Counted from the first letter of the stretch, positions 23,704-36,000 are shown. The stretch: 64,000 bases of DNA from Oenanthe sinensis (GCA_028671895.1 CM053810.1:61505501-61569500); one strand, 5' to 3'. The notes: generated by a model not told the origin, from the sequence alone. Numbers and translations: made by a program.

Positions 23704-24019
23704 GTAACTGAAAAATCAATTCCTATTTTATAAGAATTTGATTAACAAATAACTATAGAAGACTACAGAACATACAAAAAATTATAGAACACAAAAAATA
23801 ATTATAAAACAAACAAAAAATTACATAATATACAAAAAAATATAGAACACAAATTACAGAAGAACAATGTTCTGTAATTTCGTGTTCTATATTTTTTTGT
23901 ATGTTATGTAATTTTTTTTGTTTATTTTGTGATTATTTTTTGAGTTCTGTAGTTTTTTCTATATTTAATAATTTTTTCATGTGTTCTGTAATCGTATTTG
24001 TTATTGATTTCTCAGTTAC
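23704..24019. repeat. 316-bp imperfect palindrome upstream of Hsp70
   Basis: The left arm begins GTAACTGAAAAATCAA and the right arm ends TTGATTTCTCAGTTAC. The arms meet near 23862 at AGAACAATGTTCT. Inside, blocks such as ATTATAGAACAC, ATATACAAAAAAATATAG and AACACAAATTACAGAA recur inverted. It is very AT-rich and codes for nothing. It is most likely a foldback MITE, and sits 364 bases before the Hsp70 start codon. Confidence 0.7.
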
Positions 24020-24272
24020 TGAAATAAGAAAATTTTTCATTAAATTTAAGCCTTATATAATATAATATTTAAACATTTACTCATTGAAATCACAACCACA
24101 ATTTCGTAATTCAACGAAGTTAACGTGAGCCCGTGCAAACTAATTTTTTATCCATATTAAATTCCAAAAGGACGAAAACAAAAACATACCCTCGATTTCT
24201 TCACCCAATAGGTAGCCCAACAATATTGAATCAAAACTAGGCCCAAAAACATTTTATTACAACACTACTAGT

Positions 24273-24280
24273 TTCCAGAA
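24273..24280 (+). promoter_or_regulatory. Heat-shock-element half-pair TTCCAGAA
   Basis: TTCNNGAA is the core of a heat shock element. Only two of the usual three alternating repeats are visible, 103 bases before the Hsp70 ATG. An AGGGTTTTAAAA telo-box-like word follows at about 24300. The gene may be mainly constitutive. Functional role is not shown. Confidence 0.25.
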
Positions 24281-24382
24281 CCCTTATCTTCTCATCTCTA
24301 GGGTTTTAAAACTCACTCAATTCTCATCCTCCCCCAAATTATAATCCAAATTAGGGCTTTTTATCCCCCTACAAACCTCAAA

Positions 24383-27300
24383 ATGGCTTCCACAGCAGCT
24401 CAAATCCATCTCCTCGGACCCAATTACACTCTCAACCCAACCCGAACTTCCTCCAGGTCCGCTATTTTCGGAACCTCAGTATCATTCACAAACCCCAAAT
24501 CATTATCACTCTCAAAGCTCAAGAAATGCAGTAACAGAAGGAACTATAAGTTGCGAGTCGCGGCGGAGAAAGTGGTGGGGATTGATTTGGGGACTACTAA
24601 TTCAGCTGTGGGTGCAATGGAAGGTGGGAAACCGGTGATTGTTACCAATGCTGAAGGCCAGAGAACGACACCGTCTGTCGTGGCGTATACGAAGAATGGG
24701 GATAGATTGGTGGGTCAAATTGCCAAAAGACAGGCTGTTGTGAACCCCGAAAATACTTTCTTTTCGGTTAAGAGGTTTATTGGGAGGAAAATGATCGAGG
24801 TTGATGAGGAGGCCAAGCAAGTTAGTTATACTGTGGTTAGAGATGAGAATGGGAATGTTAAGCTCAGTTGTCCCGCTATCGGGAAACAATTTGCTGCTGA
24901 GGAAATTTCTGCTCAGGTATAGATATAGATGTATGCTATGGTGTGATCAAGATGCTATCTTTTGTGGTATTATGTGGTGTTTGTTTACTTTAGTAGCTAA
25001 GTATGTTTTAATCTTGTGTTTACGGAATGTATGGGTAATTTATGTTTATTTTGTTGCATTAGGTTTTTTAGGAGGGAGGAGGGGGGAGGACACTTACATT
25101 AGGCAATCAATGAATCATTGGCTTTGCATATTATTTGAGTGTTCACATTATGAAGGTTTTGTTGGGATTGTACGTGTATAGGTCTTTCATGTGTTGTCAT
25201 GGAATTGGTTTGAGATTGGTTGGCTTAATAGGGTCTTTAAGTGATATTTTGGTATGTTCTGTTGTTATTATATTTCTTGCGGTACCTGTTGCTATACCAC
25301 TTAACAGTGTTTTCTAGGTAGTTGCTTAGATTGTTATAAAAATTACTGGAAGTTAGGAGGAGATTTCATGGGGGAACCCTATTCGAGTGATGATAAGTGT
25401 GGTTGAATATTCATTTTGATTAGTGTTTTTTGTTATTTTGGGGAATAGGTATTGAGAAAGCTTGTAGATGATGCATCAAAGTTTTTGAATGAAAAAGTTT
25501 CAAAAGCTGTTGTCACAGTTCCGGCATACTTCAATGATTCCCAGCGTACAGCTACGAAGGATGCAGGTCGAATTGCTGGCTTGGAAGTTCTACGAATTAT
25601 CAATGAACCTACAGCAGCGTCTTTGGCTTATGGTTTTGAAAGGAAGAACAATGAAACTATTCTTGTTTTTGACCTTGGTGGAGGAACCTTTGATGTTTCA
25701 GGTACTGAGATATGTAGCCATTATAATATAGATTGAACATCTCGTGCATCTGTTAGAGCAAGTCCAATGCTAAATGCCAAATAGCTATTGCCATTGCTAT
25801 AACATGGCACCAAAAAGTGCTTTCTGTTGCTAAAATACACCAACGCTAGTTGTATTTTGCAACCAAGTAATTCTAAATTTTAACTAATTATTTATCTAGC
25901 TCTTCCAATTTTCATTGAAAGCACACCAACTTGCATTTTATTTACGGTATTAAATGGATGCATATATCCATCCTTGATTGCAAATTTAGAACCAACTATG
26001 CATATGTGCATTTAAGTATGCAATTGCTTCGGAGTGGTTGCATTTGGTTCCAAATTATAGCAATGCAACCAACTATAACGTTGCATTGGACTTGCTCTTA
26101 GAAGGTGAAATTGCTTTCTAATCTCTTTAGTAGAGTATAAATTTTATTATGTCAGTGGGATAATATGACTACTCCGTGGCGATGCTTATTCATACAATCA
26201 TACACCCTTCTTTTCAACATCTATTTAACGCCCAATCATAATTTTGTTTTTGTGCCTCTCAGAGTGAATGCATGCATGAATGCATAAACGTGTTGGTAGT
26301 TAAGACCATAATGAATTCCATTTGTCTATGTTATATGGGATACATTTGCATCGCATCTTCTGGGATCCCGTGTAGCGTTCACCTCTTGAAAGCATAAATT
26401 AGTGTTTCTATGTGCAAGTTCTAAAGTCAATGATGTTTAAGGATTAATGCTACTCTGTATACCACCTTCCATTCCATGTGCCCTTGAGAAAGTAAAAGAG
26501 GGTTTGTTGTCGCTATATGTTCTCTATTCTGTCCATATTTTTTTGGTAATCTAATTTACATTCACAATTTTGGGGGTTGGCATAGTGTTGACATGTGTAT
26601 ATCCTTTTTGCAGTTCTTGAAGTCGGTGATGGAGTGTTTGAGGTGCTTTCGACATCTGGAGATACACATCTCGGTGGTGATGACTTTGACAAGGTAAAAG
26701 CAATGTATCTGCACCCCTGGGTTTCTGTTTCTTTTGTGTTATATGACTTGGTTTGCTAATGAAGTTTCCTATACATTTATGCCTTGGACAGAGAATTGTT
26801 GATTGGCTTGCATTGAGTTTCAAGAATGATGAGGGCATAGATCTTTTGAAGGACAAACAAGCTCTACAGCGTCTAACTGAGACAGCAGAGAAAGCTAAGA
26901 TGGAGCTATCGACTTTGACCCAGGCAAATATTAGGTAAGCAGCATGTAATGTCAGGAGCTCTAAGTAGACAGTAGTTACTATATGTGCTTTATTTTGGCT
27001 GTTTCTTACTGAATTTCTCTGCTATGCTTTTGGTTCCTCCCAGTTTGCCTTTCATAACTGCCACTGCAGATGGTCCCAAGCACATAGAAACTACTCTTAC
27101 CAGGGCAAAGTTTGAAGAACTATGTTCAGATCTCCTCGATAGGTACTTCCTATAACTCTTTGTTTTAGTTGTTGTGTGTGGACGGCATTTATCTAATTTA
27201 TCTTGTGTTTTGATTCCTTAGGCTTAAAACCCCGGTTCAAAATTCCTTGAGGGATGCAAAGCTATCTATCAGTGATATAGATGAAGTGATCCTTGTCGGT

Positions 27301-28426
27301 GGTTCAACTCGTATTCCTGCTGTTCAGGGAGTTGTGAAATCTTTAACCGGAAAGGATCCCAATGTTACTGTCAATCCGGATGAGGTGGTCGCTCTAGGAG
27401 CTGCAGTTCAGGTTAGATCTACTTTCCTTTGTTGTTTTAGAACTTCAAGGAAATTGCAGGAGTTTGATCTAATTAATAAATTTTGCTCTATTATAGGCTG
27501 GTGTGTTGGCTGGGGATGTCAGTGATATCGTTCTTTTAGATGTAACACCACTTTCTATTGGGCTGGAAACTCTTGGTGGCGTTATGACAAAGATTATCCC
27601 ACGGAACACAACTCTGCCCACTTCAAAATCGGAGGTATTCTCAACAGCTGCTGATGGGCAAACTAGTGTTGATATCAATGTCCTTCAAGGTGAGAGGGAA
27701 TTTGTTAGGGACAACAAATCTCTTGGCAGCTTCCGTCTTGATGGAATCCCACCCGCTCCACGCGGAGTTCCCCAGATTGAAGTCAAGTTTGACATTGATG
27801 CAAATGGTATTCTGTCTGTTACTGCCATGGACAAGGGGTCTGGGAAGAAGCAAGATATTACCATTACTGGGGCTAGCACACTGCCCAGTGATGAGGTATG
27901 TTTACATGTTTCTTATGCATTAATAACTGAATTCAGTACTATTTAAGCATTATATTGGAGTATTAGTGTGTAACCTAGTCAATTTTAGTAAGTTCTGGAT
28001 TTTTAGCAATCTTTGGTAGGCAATAACAGTTGTTTTGTTGACATAAACAAGTCACGTATTCTTAACAGAATTTTTTCCTGTGATAAACAGGTAGAGAGAA
28101 TGGTTTCGGAAGCTGAGCGGTTTGCAAAGGAAGACAAGGAAAAGAGAGATGCGATAGACACGAAGAACCAGGCAGATTCTGTCGTGTACCAGACAGAGAA
28201 ACAGCTGAAGGAGCTTGGAGAAAAGGTTCCTGCAGAAGTGAAAGAAAAGGTTGAAGCAAAACTTGAGGAACTAAAAAAGGCTATTACAGAAGGAGCGACT
28301 CAGGTGATTAAGGATGCCATGGCTGCCTTGAACCAGGAAGTCATGCAGCTAGGTCAGTCCCTCTACAACCAATCCGGTGCTACTCCTGGTTCTGGTCCTG
28401 CAGCTGGGGGAGCGGATGGTCCATGA
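24383..28426 (+). CDS. Chloroplast stromal Hsp70 (cpHsc70), with a stop before the conserved C-terminal tail
   Basis: Eight exons: 24383-24916, 25449-25701, 26614-26693, 26792-26934, 27044-27142, 27222-27411, 27497-27895, 28091-28426; 677 residues. Residues 1-60 are an S/T/N-rich, acid-free plastid transit peptide. The mature protein has the DnaK ATPase signatures VVGIDLGTTNSAV, LVFDLGGGTFDVS and VILVGGSTRIPAVQ, then the substrate-binding domain (LDVTPLSIGLETLGGVMTKI) and helical lid. It folds and helps import proteins in the stroma. The oddity is the end. The frame stops at TGA 28424-28426 after GGADGP. The next 20 in-frame codons read EASNKGPEGDVIDADFTDSK and reach the ordinary-looking stop at 28487-28489. 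That tail is the family's conserved acidic C-terminus. The stop is therefore a nonsense mutation, a sequence error or a readthrough site; all upstream residues look functional. Confidence 0.93.
25756..26097. mobile_element. Harbinger-type MITE in Hsp70 intron 2
   Basis: The terminal inverted repeat is GAGCAAGTCCAATGC on both ends (15 bp, perfect), flanked by TTA on each side (25753-25755 and 26098-26100). A TWA duplication and GAGCA-type ends fit PIF/Harbinger MITEs. It is 342 bp with no ORF. Confidence 0.85.
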
Positions 28427-28489
28427 GAAGCATCGAACAAGGGACCTGAAGGAGATGTTATAGATGCAGATTTCACAGACAGCAAATGA
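28424..28489 (+). other. Lost or readthrough C-terminal tail of cpHsc70
   Basis: A TGA codon is followed in the same frame by 20 sense codons ending GPEGDVIDADFTDSK and then TGA. The tail motif is highly conserved in plastid and bacterial-type Hsp70s. TGA is followed by GAA, not by the CTA context of well-known plant readthrough sites, so simple mutation or a base-call error is likelier than programmed readthrough. Confidence 0.85.
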
Positions 28490-28700
28490 TAAGACAGACA
28501 TTGTGAGTGTTTTTGGTCGTGGCTTTTTCCAAACGTGATAATGCTTCTCATTCGTAGCGCCCGGCACCCCCTGTGTAAGGGATAATTTTGTCAGAAATTG
28601 AATTGGTATTGGGGTTTACTAGTGTCCTATAACATGTGAATCTTTTGCTGTTGAGAAACAGTTCTTGGATGATGGAGGATTATTATGCGTCTCGAAGTAG

Positions 28701-28790
28701 ATTGTATGATAGGTTACAAATTTGTAGTTCTCTGGTTAAATGGACAATTGTATGATAGGTTAAAATTTGTAGTTCTCTGGTTAAATGGTT
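28701..28790. repeat. 46-bp tandem duplication 3' of Hsp70
   Basis: ATTGTATGATAGGTTA, then AAATTTGTAGTTCTCTGG and TTAAATGG, occurs twice with a 46-base period, about 210 bases after the ancestral stop codon. Confidence 0.85.
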
Positions 28791-28859
28791 GTCCAGAAAA
28801 AGGTATAATCGTGCAATAAATAAACCCTCTTCTTTATACAGAGTAATGTAATTGTTGCA

Positions 28860-31680
28860 CGAAACATTTATGTGCGGGACCTGACATTAACAGGTACTTT
28901 CCACGTTCTATATATCATTTGACACGACTCACTTTTGACTAGTATTTTTTATTTATAGACTTGTTCGATCTTTATATTTTATAGTCTCACGGCCATGTCA
29001 AATGCAATTTCTGTTTAGATACATTATATTGGTGCCGCAAGGTGATCAAGTGTCAGCGATGCTTCGCATCTTAATGAATGATTATTTGTTAGGGGTGAGA
29101 ATAATTTCAGCCTTCAGGGCACACTTTTGGTTGTGGCAGTATCCTATATTTTCTATATACGGGTAATTGGGTGTGTATCTTGCCGCGTAATTAACTAGAA
29201 TGTCATTTGTTTTGGATATGTATTATGTATTGATTTTAGATTCTAATTTGGTCTTAACTTTTAATTTTGTACGAAACGCCTCTGCATTGAAATGTTATTC
29301 AGTGTCTTGCAATATAGTCTTCTTTCTGAAATGGTTCACGACTATAGGCTATAGCTCGTAAGTATAACTTGCAGAGAAGAAAGCTTGTTACAAATGTGAT
29401 GTGTCGGCTGTCACTAGTACATGTAAACGAGGGTCATACCGAAAGGGCACTAACGTATATGTGCCAAATGTGATTTGTCAAAGGGCACTGCATCAGCGTG
29501 TTACCTACCACACCCTCTCCATCCAGTGAGAGGCAGAGGGCAGGGGTTCGAAATTTGAATCTTATGCGAGAGAGAGTGTGCGCAAATTTATATATAATTA
29601 ACAACATTTATACGGCAAGTTTAATTTGGTTAAAATGAAATACATGATGTGAGGTGTTGAAATTGAAAGCAGTTTGTTCTCTGGCAAAGCAAAGGTGGAT
29701 TGTAAGTGGAATGGTAACATGAAAGGAGGCAGTAAGAAATGATTAGTAACAGAAGAAATGTCAGGACTAGTGCCTAGTTATGTCAAGACACAAGCTGCAA
29801 ATATAGACTTCGGGCTCCTTTTCCATCATAAATAACAGCACAACACTGTTGCTTTCATTTTCATTCCAAACCACCCAGAATCAGACAAAAGCTTCTCCAG
29901 AGAAACAAAGAAACCAACTCTTTTTTTAATCTTTTCTTCCACAAAAGTAAACCCATGTTATGTATACAACATACACATGTATCTCTATGATGAGTCATTT
30001 ACTGTTACAACTGGATATGTAACTTCTAAATAAGTAGCTGAAAGATACTACTACTGTTACTTGTCATATACCCTTTCTCCTCACAGCCCACAGGCGTATT
30101 CCCACCCCCAGAAGAAAGAAAGGGGACTTTCTGCTTCATTTTAAATTATTGTATGTTACAATCTTTAAGCTCATGTGAATCCAATGACAAAAATAACAGC
30201 TTTGCACCATTTTTCCTATTCATCAAAAACATGCTCTGCCATATATTCATTTAGTTTTCGAATTTGTCATGCAGAGAAGCAGCATCATTTTTTTCTTTTT
30301 TGATCTTGAGCAGCCACAGTACAACTGTAAAAGTGTCCTTTTTCTACTTTCTTTAAACCTCTCTTATTTAACAAAATAGAAAAACCAATTAATTACATGT
30401 ACTTTTGAAGTCTTGTAGGCAGGAGTGTAGTTATTTCATATATGTAAAGCACCAGAATATGATTTTTGAGGAGGCCATTATTTATTCATATTTATATTTT
30501 GTGTGTGTGTGTGTGGGTAAATCTGGTATGACACTCACTTCCGGAATATTTCACTTGGTACTTGAATTTAAATATACATTTATGTATCTATTTTATTTGA
30601 ATTTCTTTGTAATAAATATGTTATCATATTGAAAATTTGAAATAGTATGCTATAAAAAAGGGAGAGTGGAGAGAGAAGTGCTGAAGTAGGTGCTACATTT
30701 TGGAGTAATAAAAATAGAATAGAAAGTATAGAACAATTAAGTGGCCTATCCTATGATTCATAAACAGCAGCAATTTCACATCACAGAACAAATGCAGATA
30801 ACACAGAATATTGAGCTCTTTTTATAAAGTGCTCAAACATCAAGCAAGTAAATTCTTTTTTTTAAAACATATTTGAAAATGCAACATTTATTATTTTTGA
30901 AAATATTAGCACACTAACGTCTTTATCACATACTCATAATGGCATGAACTCTCCACATCTTATTTCTAAACTCAGAGTATGTTGTTATCTTGTTCCCAAC
31001 ACAAAAGGTAAAGATTTAAGCTCGGAAAATCTCGTTAACAATATGAAAGGGGTATCGCTAAGATATAAAAAACTTTCGAACTAGTTAACGTATACATGGT
31101 TTCATTTAGTGGAGTACCCTTATAAATATATTATAAGCAGAGGTCTCTTGTTAGTAATGTATACATATATATTTACTTAAAAAAGAAGAAAATGTTATAT
31201 TTATCTATATCATGCATGACACATGGCTCTGGTATTTCTGATGATCATGCAGTTGAAACTTAAAAAAGGAATCAATTTCAATTTCTTCTTTTGATCATAA
31301 GAAGAATCTGTCCTGAAGAAAATTTTGCTTTCTATTGAAGCTATCCCTATCTAATATATTCTTCTTGTTTCTCCTATTTAGAACAAATGTGACTTTTTTT
31401 CAAAGTAAAGAATCAAATTCCCCTCATCGTTTTTTCTTTCTTCACGAGATAAAAGTTCTTATTTCAAATCTTTATATTAACTGCATATATATAACAGATT
31501 TGTTTTTAAAGATGTAAAGAAAAGAGAAAACACTTTACAGACACAAAAATAGCTAAACAAGAGACATAGCTGCAACTTCAACAAGTCTGAAACTACATCA
31601 TATCTATTGATGCCTTGCACGAATTTTTTTTTTTTTTTGCACCTACCTAGTGGCTGCACATCACTAGTTCAATTTTGTTA
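28860..31680. other. Intergenic between Hsp70 and the BYPASS1-like gene
   Basis: This is non-coding, with a (GT)n tract at about 30500. The 31,2xx-31,680 part may include the 3' UTR of the minus-strand gene that ends at 31687. A run of about 17 T lies at 31626. No gene recognised. Confidence 0.5.
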
Positions 31681-31686
31681 ATTTTT

Positions 31687-32750
31687 CTACCTATGACTGC
31701 ACATATCCAAAAGTTTTTTCCTCCCTTCAACTATTTCATCGAAGAAATCATCAATTTGCACAACAATGTTCTCAGCTCCACATTGCAGAACCTCAAAGCA
31801 ACTCTTCAAGTTCTTGACCTTGTCACTGATATCATCAAATATAACTGTTTGATTAAACTCCATGCTTGTCCCCATCTCAACTTTTAGCTCTTCCATGGCA
31901 TTTTTCGCCATCAGGAACTCGTATAGAAGCACCCCGGGTCTCTGTCCTTGCAGTTCATCCATCGTAGATTTTAATCTTCGGTGCAGTCTTGATGCAGAAA
32001 CCATGAAATCTGAACCAAAAACCATGTGCCCGTTGTATTCTCCATCTGGGAAACTAGTTTCAGGGCAAAAATACACCAGCCCACCAAGAAGAATCATTAG
32101 GAGCAATGAGTTAATATTTTTCAGCAGAAACAACACTCCCCTGAAACCATTATAACCATTAAACTTGGATTCTATCAATAAATTCTCATCGAATTTCAAC
32201 AATAATGGTTGGATTCTTGTTTCTATTAGGCTCCTATTCTCCTCTTCCAACCCCACAATCTCCCTTTGACAACCCGAAATTGCTCGATAAATCTATCAAC
32301 ATAACAAAACAAGAACATGAGTAAAAATCAAATATTTATATGTTATAAATTAAATTCTTGATGAGTATTAACTAAAAATACTCATCGGCAAACCTGGCGG
32401 GAAAGTTGAGCATTTAAATTGTGCTGATCATGAAGAGTGGCAGCTATGTTTGAACCAGTTGTATAGTAATGTTCCATGCCAGACACAGCTGATTTGAGTA
32501 CAAGACAAACTTCCCAGAGTCTAGAAGTTTCATCCATGTACTCATCAAGCCACTTGTCACCTAGTGGAAGATGAAGCTTTTGAACCAGAATGCAAAGCTG
32601 AGAATGAAAAGATTGAAGGGAAGAAAGAACATGTTGAAGGAACTGAATGGACATGAAGTTGTGGGAGTGAAAAGAGTGATCAAGATTGTTAAGGCCTTGA
32701 GTGATGAAGTTGTAGAAGCCACTGACAGAGGAATTAGAATGATTCATCAT
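31687..32750 (-). CDS. BYPASS1-like (BPS1/UPF0496-4-type) protein
   Basis: Two minus-strand exons, 32750-32394 and 32292-31687, joined in phase at LNAQLSRQ / IYRAISGC, give 320 residues. Recognised features are FLQHVLSSLQSFHSQLC, LPLGDKWLDEYMDETSRLWEVC near the N-terminus, a coiled helix (GLEEENRSLIETRIQP), a GVLFLLKN segment followed by a hydrophobic stretch (LLLMILLGGLVYF, about residues 177-189), and a helical C-terminus. This matches the plant BPS1-like family. Arabidopsis BYPASS1 restrains production of a root-derived mobile signal that stops shoot growth; most relatives are uncharacterised. The family assignment is firm, but a specific role is not. The protein is probably all alpha-helical and may be membrane-associated. 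Confidence 0.75.
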
Positions 32751-34500
32751 ATGTCAAGGAAAAGAAATTAATGGGGAGGAAGAAAAGGTGATGGAGATTG
32801 ATGGATATTTAAAATGAAAGGTGGTCAAGTGGGGGATGGATTTTAAGTTGAGAGAGCTCAGGTTTGTGTATGGTGAAAACAAATAGTTGTTGGATGTAAT
32901 TATGGATGTTTCTAATAGAGTGGAGGAGATGATTGGGAATCTTCCATTATCATTGTTTATTGGGCAGAATTGTACACAAAGGCAACAAAAAAAGATTATG
33001 GGTGGTGTTATATATATATGTTACTTGTGTGTGTGTTCTGTATGGGTTTGAGAGATTTCAAATGTAATAGTAGAAAGAAACTTGGGAGTTTCAATGGTTG
33101 GCAAATGGCAAGGGAGCTATCGTATCTCATGAAAAATAGTGTAGCTATCATTCTTCGTAGATATGGAGTAAGATAACCTACAAAGTGAGGGTGATTACAA
33201 ACTTTTTTAAGTGTGCCCAAACAGGCTCTAACTAGAAGCCGGCCGGGGAGAATTATAGTCCCCATTGTGCACTTACTGAGTCCCCCATAAATATTTGATG
33301 ATGATTAAAGGGAAAATTTACGATCTTTTGCATTCTTTTTTTGTCCGCTACTAGATTACATTTCTTGGGTTTTAAAGGTTTGACCACTTGACTGAGATTC
33401 TTGGTCCCATTCTTCCATTTTGATTTGGTTTGGTTTGGATTAGAGTGCTGTTTGTGTTTGGCTTCATCAACTTTACTCTCTCTCAATGTAATTGTTGTGT
33501 TGGTAACTTCATGGTACACCATTACTCTAAATTATATATTCTATTAATCTCTTTTGTCTAGTCACCTAAAGCAGTTTAATGATGAAGCCTCCTTGTCTCT
33601 AAATTATTATGAGATTCTCCTCCTTTTTAAGCCCCCCCCCCCCCCCCCCCCCTCTGTTTTTGGTCAATACAGTATATTATTAAATTATCACTTTCATTTT
33701 GTATACTTAAACTTGCATATAATATGTGTAAGATTATTCTCTATACATAAAGAAATAAAAAACAGTATAGACAGATTTAGCATAAACATAATATTAATCT
33801 AATTTAAACGAAAAAATTCAATATCATACATATTTCTGCTTTACAGGGTAGTGTTATTTAAATTTTGACACTAGGAATATGAAAACACTATAGGAGATTA
33901 AGAATCGTGATCATATTGTAGATGGGATTGATTGGTCCCATCGAAAGATGGCCAAAATCTGCAACTTAGAGCTGTTTGTGATGATTGTTCTTCGTTGTTT
34001 ACAAATATATATATAGTTTGGTTACTATTCGATAAAGCATGAATAATCTGTAGTTCTGTACAACTCTCATTAATCATAACATTTTTTTGAAAAACAATGG
34101 CAAGTGTCTACTTACAATATGCTTGGTCGTCGTTTAAACATTAAAAATAATCTTTAGATCAGAAAATAATAACAAGTCCGTGTACGTAAGAATTGTTCCG
34201 ATATGCTTATGCGCGAACCGTGTGCAGGCCACGATCTCTTATATCAACTAATTTTACGCAAATTCATTTTCCTTGCCTTGCTTATCTATTAATGTGTATA
34301 AATGGGCAACTGTTCACTGTGTCACCAGAAATTTATACATACAAGAATTAGAATAAATAAAATTGTCGGTCCTTTAGAATGCTGATCAAGAAAATTATAT
34401 TTCGAAACCACAAAGTGTATTTCATGTATTGCATGGACTAAAATGTCACATTTGCGGAAGAAAGTCTCCGGCTAAGACCATCTCCATAATGTGTAAAACG
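32751..34500. other. Intergenic, upstream of the BYPASS1-like gene
   Basis: It probably contains the minus-strand promoter and leader of the BYPASS1-like gene just above 32750. A pure C run of 21 bases is at 33632-33652. No other gene seen. Confidence 0.5.
33632..33652. repeat. Poly(C) run, 21 bases
   Basis: Uninterrupted cytosines. Such a run is rare in plant DNA and prone to length errors in sequencing. Confidence 0.9.
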
Positions 34501-34532
34501 ATTAGTTAAAATTGTTAAGTATAATGATAATA

Positions 34533-35177
34533 TAAATTTTGGGTTTTATATCAAACTAACCACTCGTGTCAAAAAAATATATCAAGTAGTTACTTAATCT
34601 CCACGGCGACTAATTTAAGCCAATAAAGTGTCAAAATATATCATCTATTTAAAAAATTGACGAACAACATTAAGATCGTGAATTGATTGTTAATATATTG
34701 GTTGGACATGTTACGTGAAAAAAGAAAAAATAATTAAATAACACGTCATTGATTAAATAATTAAAAAAATAAAAAATAAATACGTTATTATGGTTAAACA
34801 CGTGGATTATTCTTCGATGTTGCAAAAGAACATGTACACCACAATTGCAAACCACACCAGTACGCTTCCATTTAATCGACGAAATCTCCGACATAGCAGA
34901 TTTATGACTTTTTTTATGATAGACATGTATGGTGATATATATATGTAAGTAATTAATGAGTTATATACAACTAGTCGTTATGTACCACCTGAGTAGATAC
35001 TTGACACGTTATCCCAATTTTTAACATTAATCGTCATTTTAAAAAAAAAAAATAACGGGGTGATATATCTTAACAGTTTATTGGCTTAAATGAGTTGTCG
35101 CGGAGTTAGGGTAGTTACTTGATATTTTAATGTGCGATAAGTGGGCAATTTGATATAAAACCCCATAAAATTTTGTC
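34533..35177. mobile_element. Foldback element with about 110-bp inverted ends
   Basis: The left arm (34534-34645) and right arm (35062-35175) are inverted copies. Shared blocks are AAATTTT-GGGTTTTATATCAAA, TATCAAGTA-TTAC, TCC-CGGCGAC/TCCGCGACAA, and ATTTAAGCCAATAAA. The 420-bp core is AT-rich with no credible ORF. Long terminal repeats without a transposase suggest a Mutator-like MITE or foldback element. The target duplication is not clear. Confidence 0.65.
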
Positions 35178-35235
35178 TAAGAGAAAGAACATGTACTACA
35201 ATGGTGTTATCTATAATTATAATAATATAAAATTA

Positions 35236-35410
35236 TACCCACAGGTTCGAATCACACGGGAGGAGAATGTGTGATTATGTCATCATGGACCACAGTCTAT
35301 CGCACTTGTGCGGTTTATCTGGTTCACGTGGTTTTCATGTTATTGCGTGATCCTATGGGTTTACCCAGTGCACACCTAAAAAAGGGTCTCGGTTGCGGGT
35401 TCACACAGTA
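35236..35410 (+). mobile_element. SINE-like retroposon fragment
   Basis: A B-box-like AGGTTCGAATCAC near the 5' side is followed by a GC-richer body with GTGCGGTTTATCTGG, GGGTTTACCCAGTGCACACC and GGTTGCGGGTTC, ending in GTAAAAAAAA. This layout fits a plant SINE whose A-box head has been lost or mutated. The family is not identified. Confidence 0.45.
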
Positions 35411-35539
35411 AAAAAAATTATACATAAAGGGTTTATTAGTTCAACAAATATAGCCTATCAAATATAATCATCTATATTTTTTGTTAATGAAAAAGAAGGT
35501 TGCAGTACCTTAATTTTTACATATATCCTCTAAATATTG

Positions 35540-36000
35540 TCAGAACCGAATAGACCGAGAATCGAATAGTCAATATTTTTCGAACCGAACCGAACCAAAA
35601 TTTTATTACGGACCCGACCGAAATATTTCAGTCCATTCGGTCCATATCTTTTTTAAAAAATGAAAATTAAATAAGGTGAAGTTTTTAAGGGAATATGAAT
35701 ATTAATATATAAATAAAACAAAATAGATTCATATTTAGGTCAAATAATAAATCAATAATGAAATAATTAATGCAAAATTACATTTATCAAACATATATTA
35801 TATAAATATATATTATATATATAATAAAAATAAATAATATAAAATTCGGTCTGAGCCGAATTTTTTTACGGACCGGACCGAACTTTAATTCGGTCCAGAC
35901 CGAAAAACCGAATAGACCGAAATTTCGAAAAAAATGGAATTAAACCGAAATTACACTATTCGGTTCGATTTTTCGATTACGGTTCAGTTTTACTCACCCT
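35540..36000. repeat. Repeat with inverted CCGAACCGAA / TTCGGTTCGG ends
   Basis: The left side carries CGAACCGAACCGAACC and CATTCGGTCC. The right side carries AATTCGGTCCAGACCG and TATTCGGTTCGATTTTTCG. The core is AT-rich. It resembles the other GGATCGG-type repeats in the window. Confidence 0.45.

Noticed and set aside
24801..25181. 126-codon frame running from Hsp70 exon 1 into intron 1
   Set aside because: Wrong frame relative to the conserved protein; part of it is intron.
34670..34894. 74-codon minus-strand frame in the foldback element
   Set aside because: Composition is AT-driven and no transposase feature is present.
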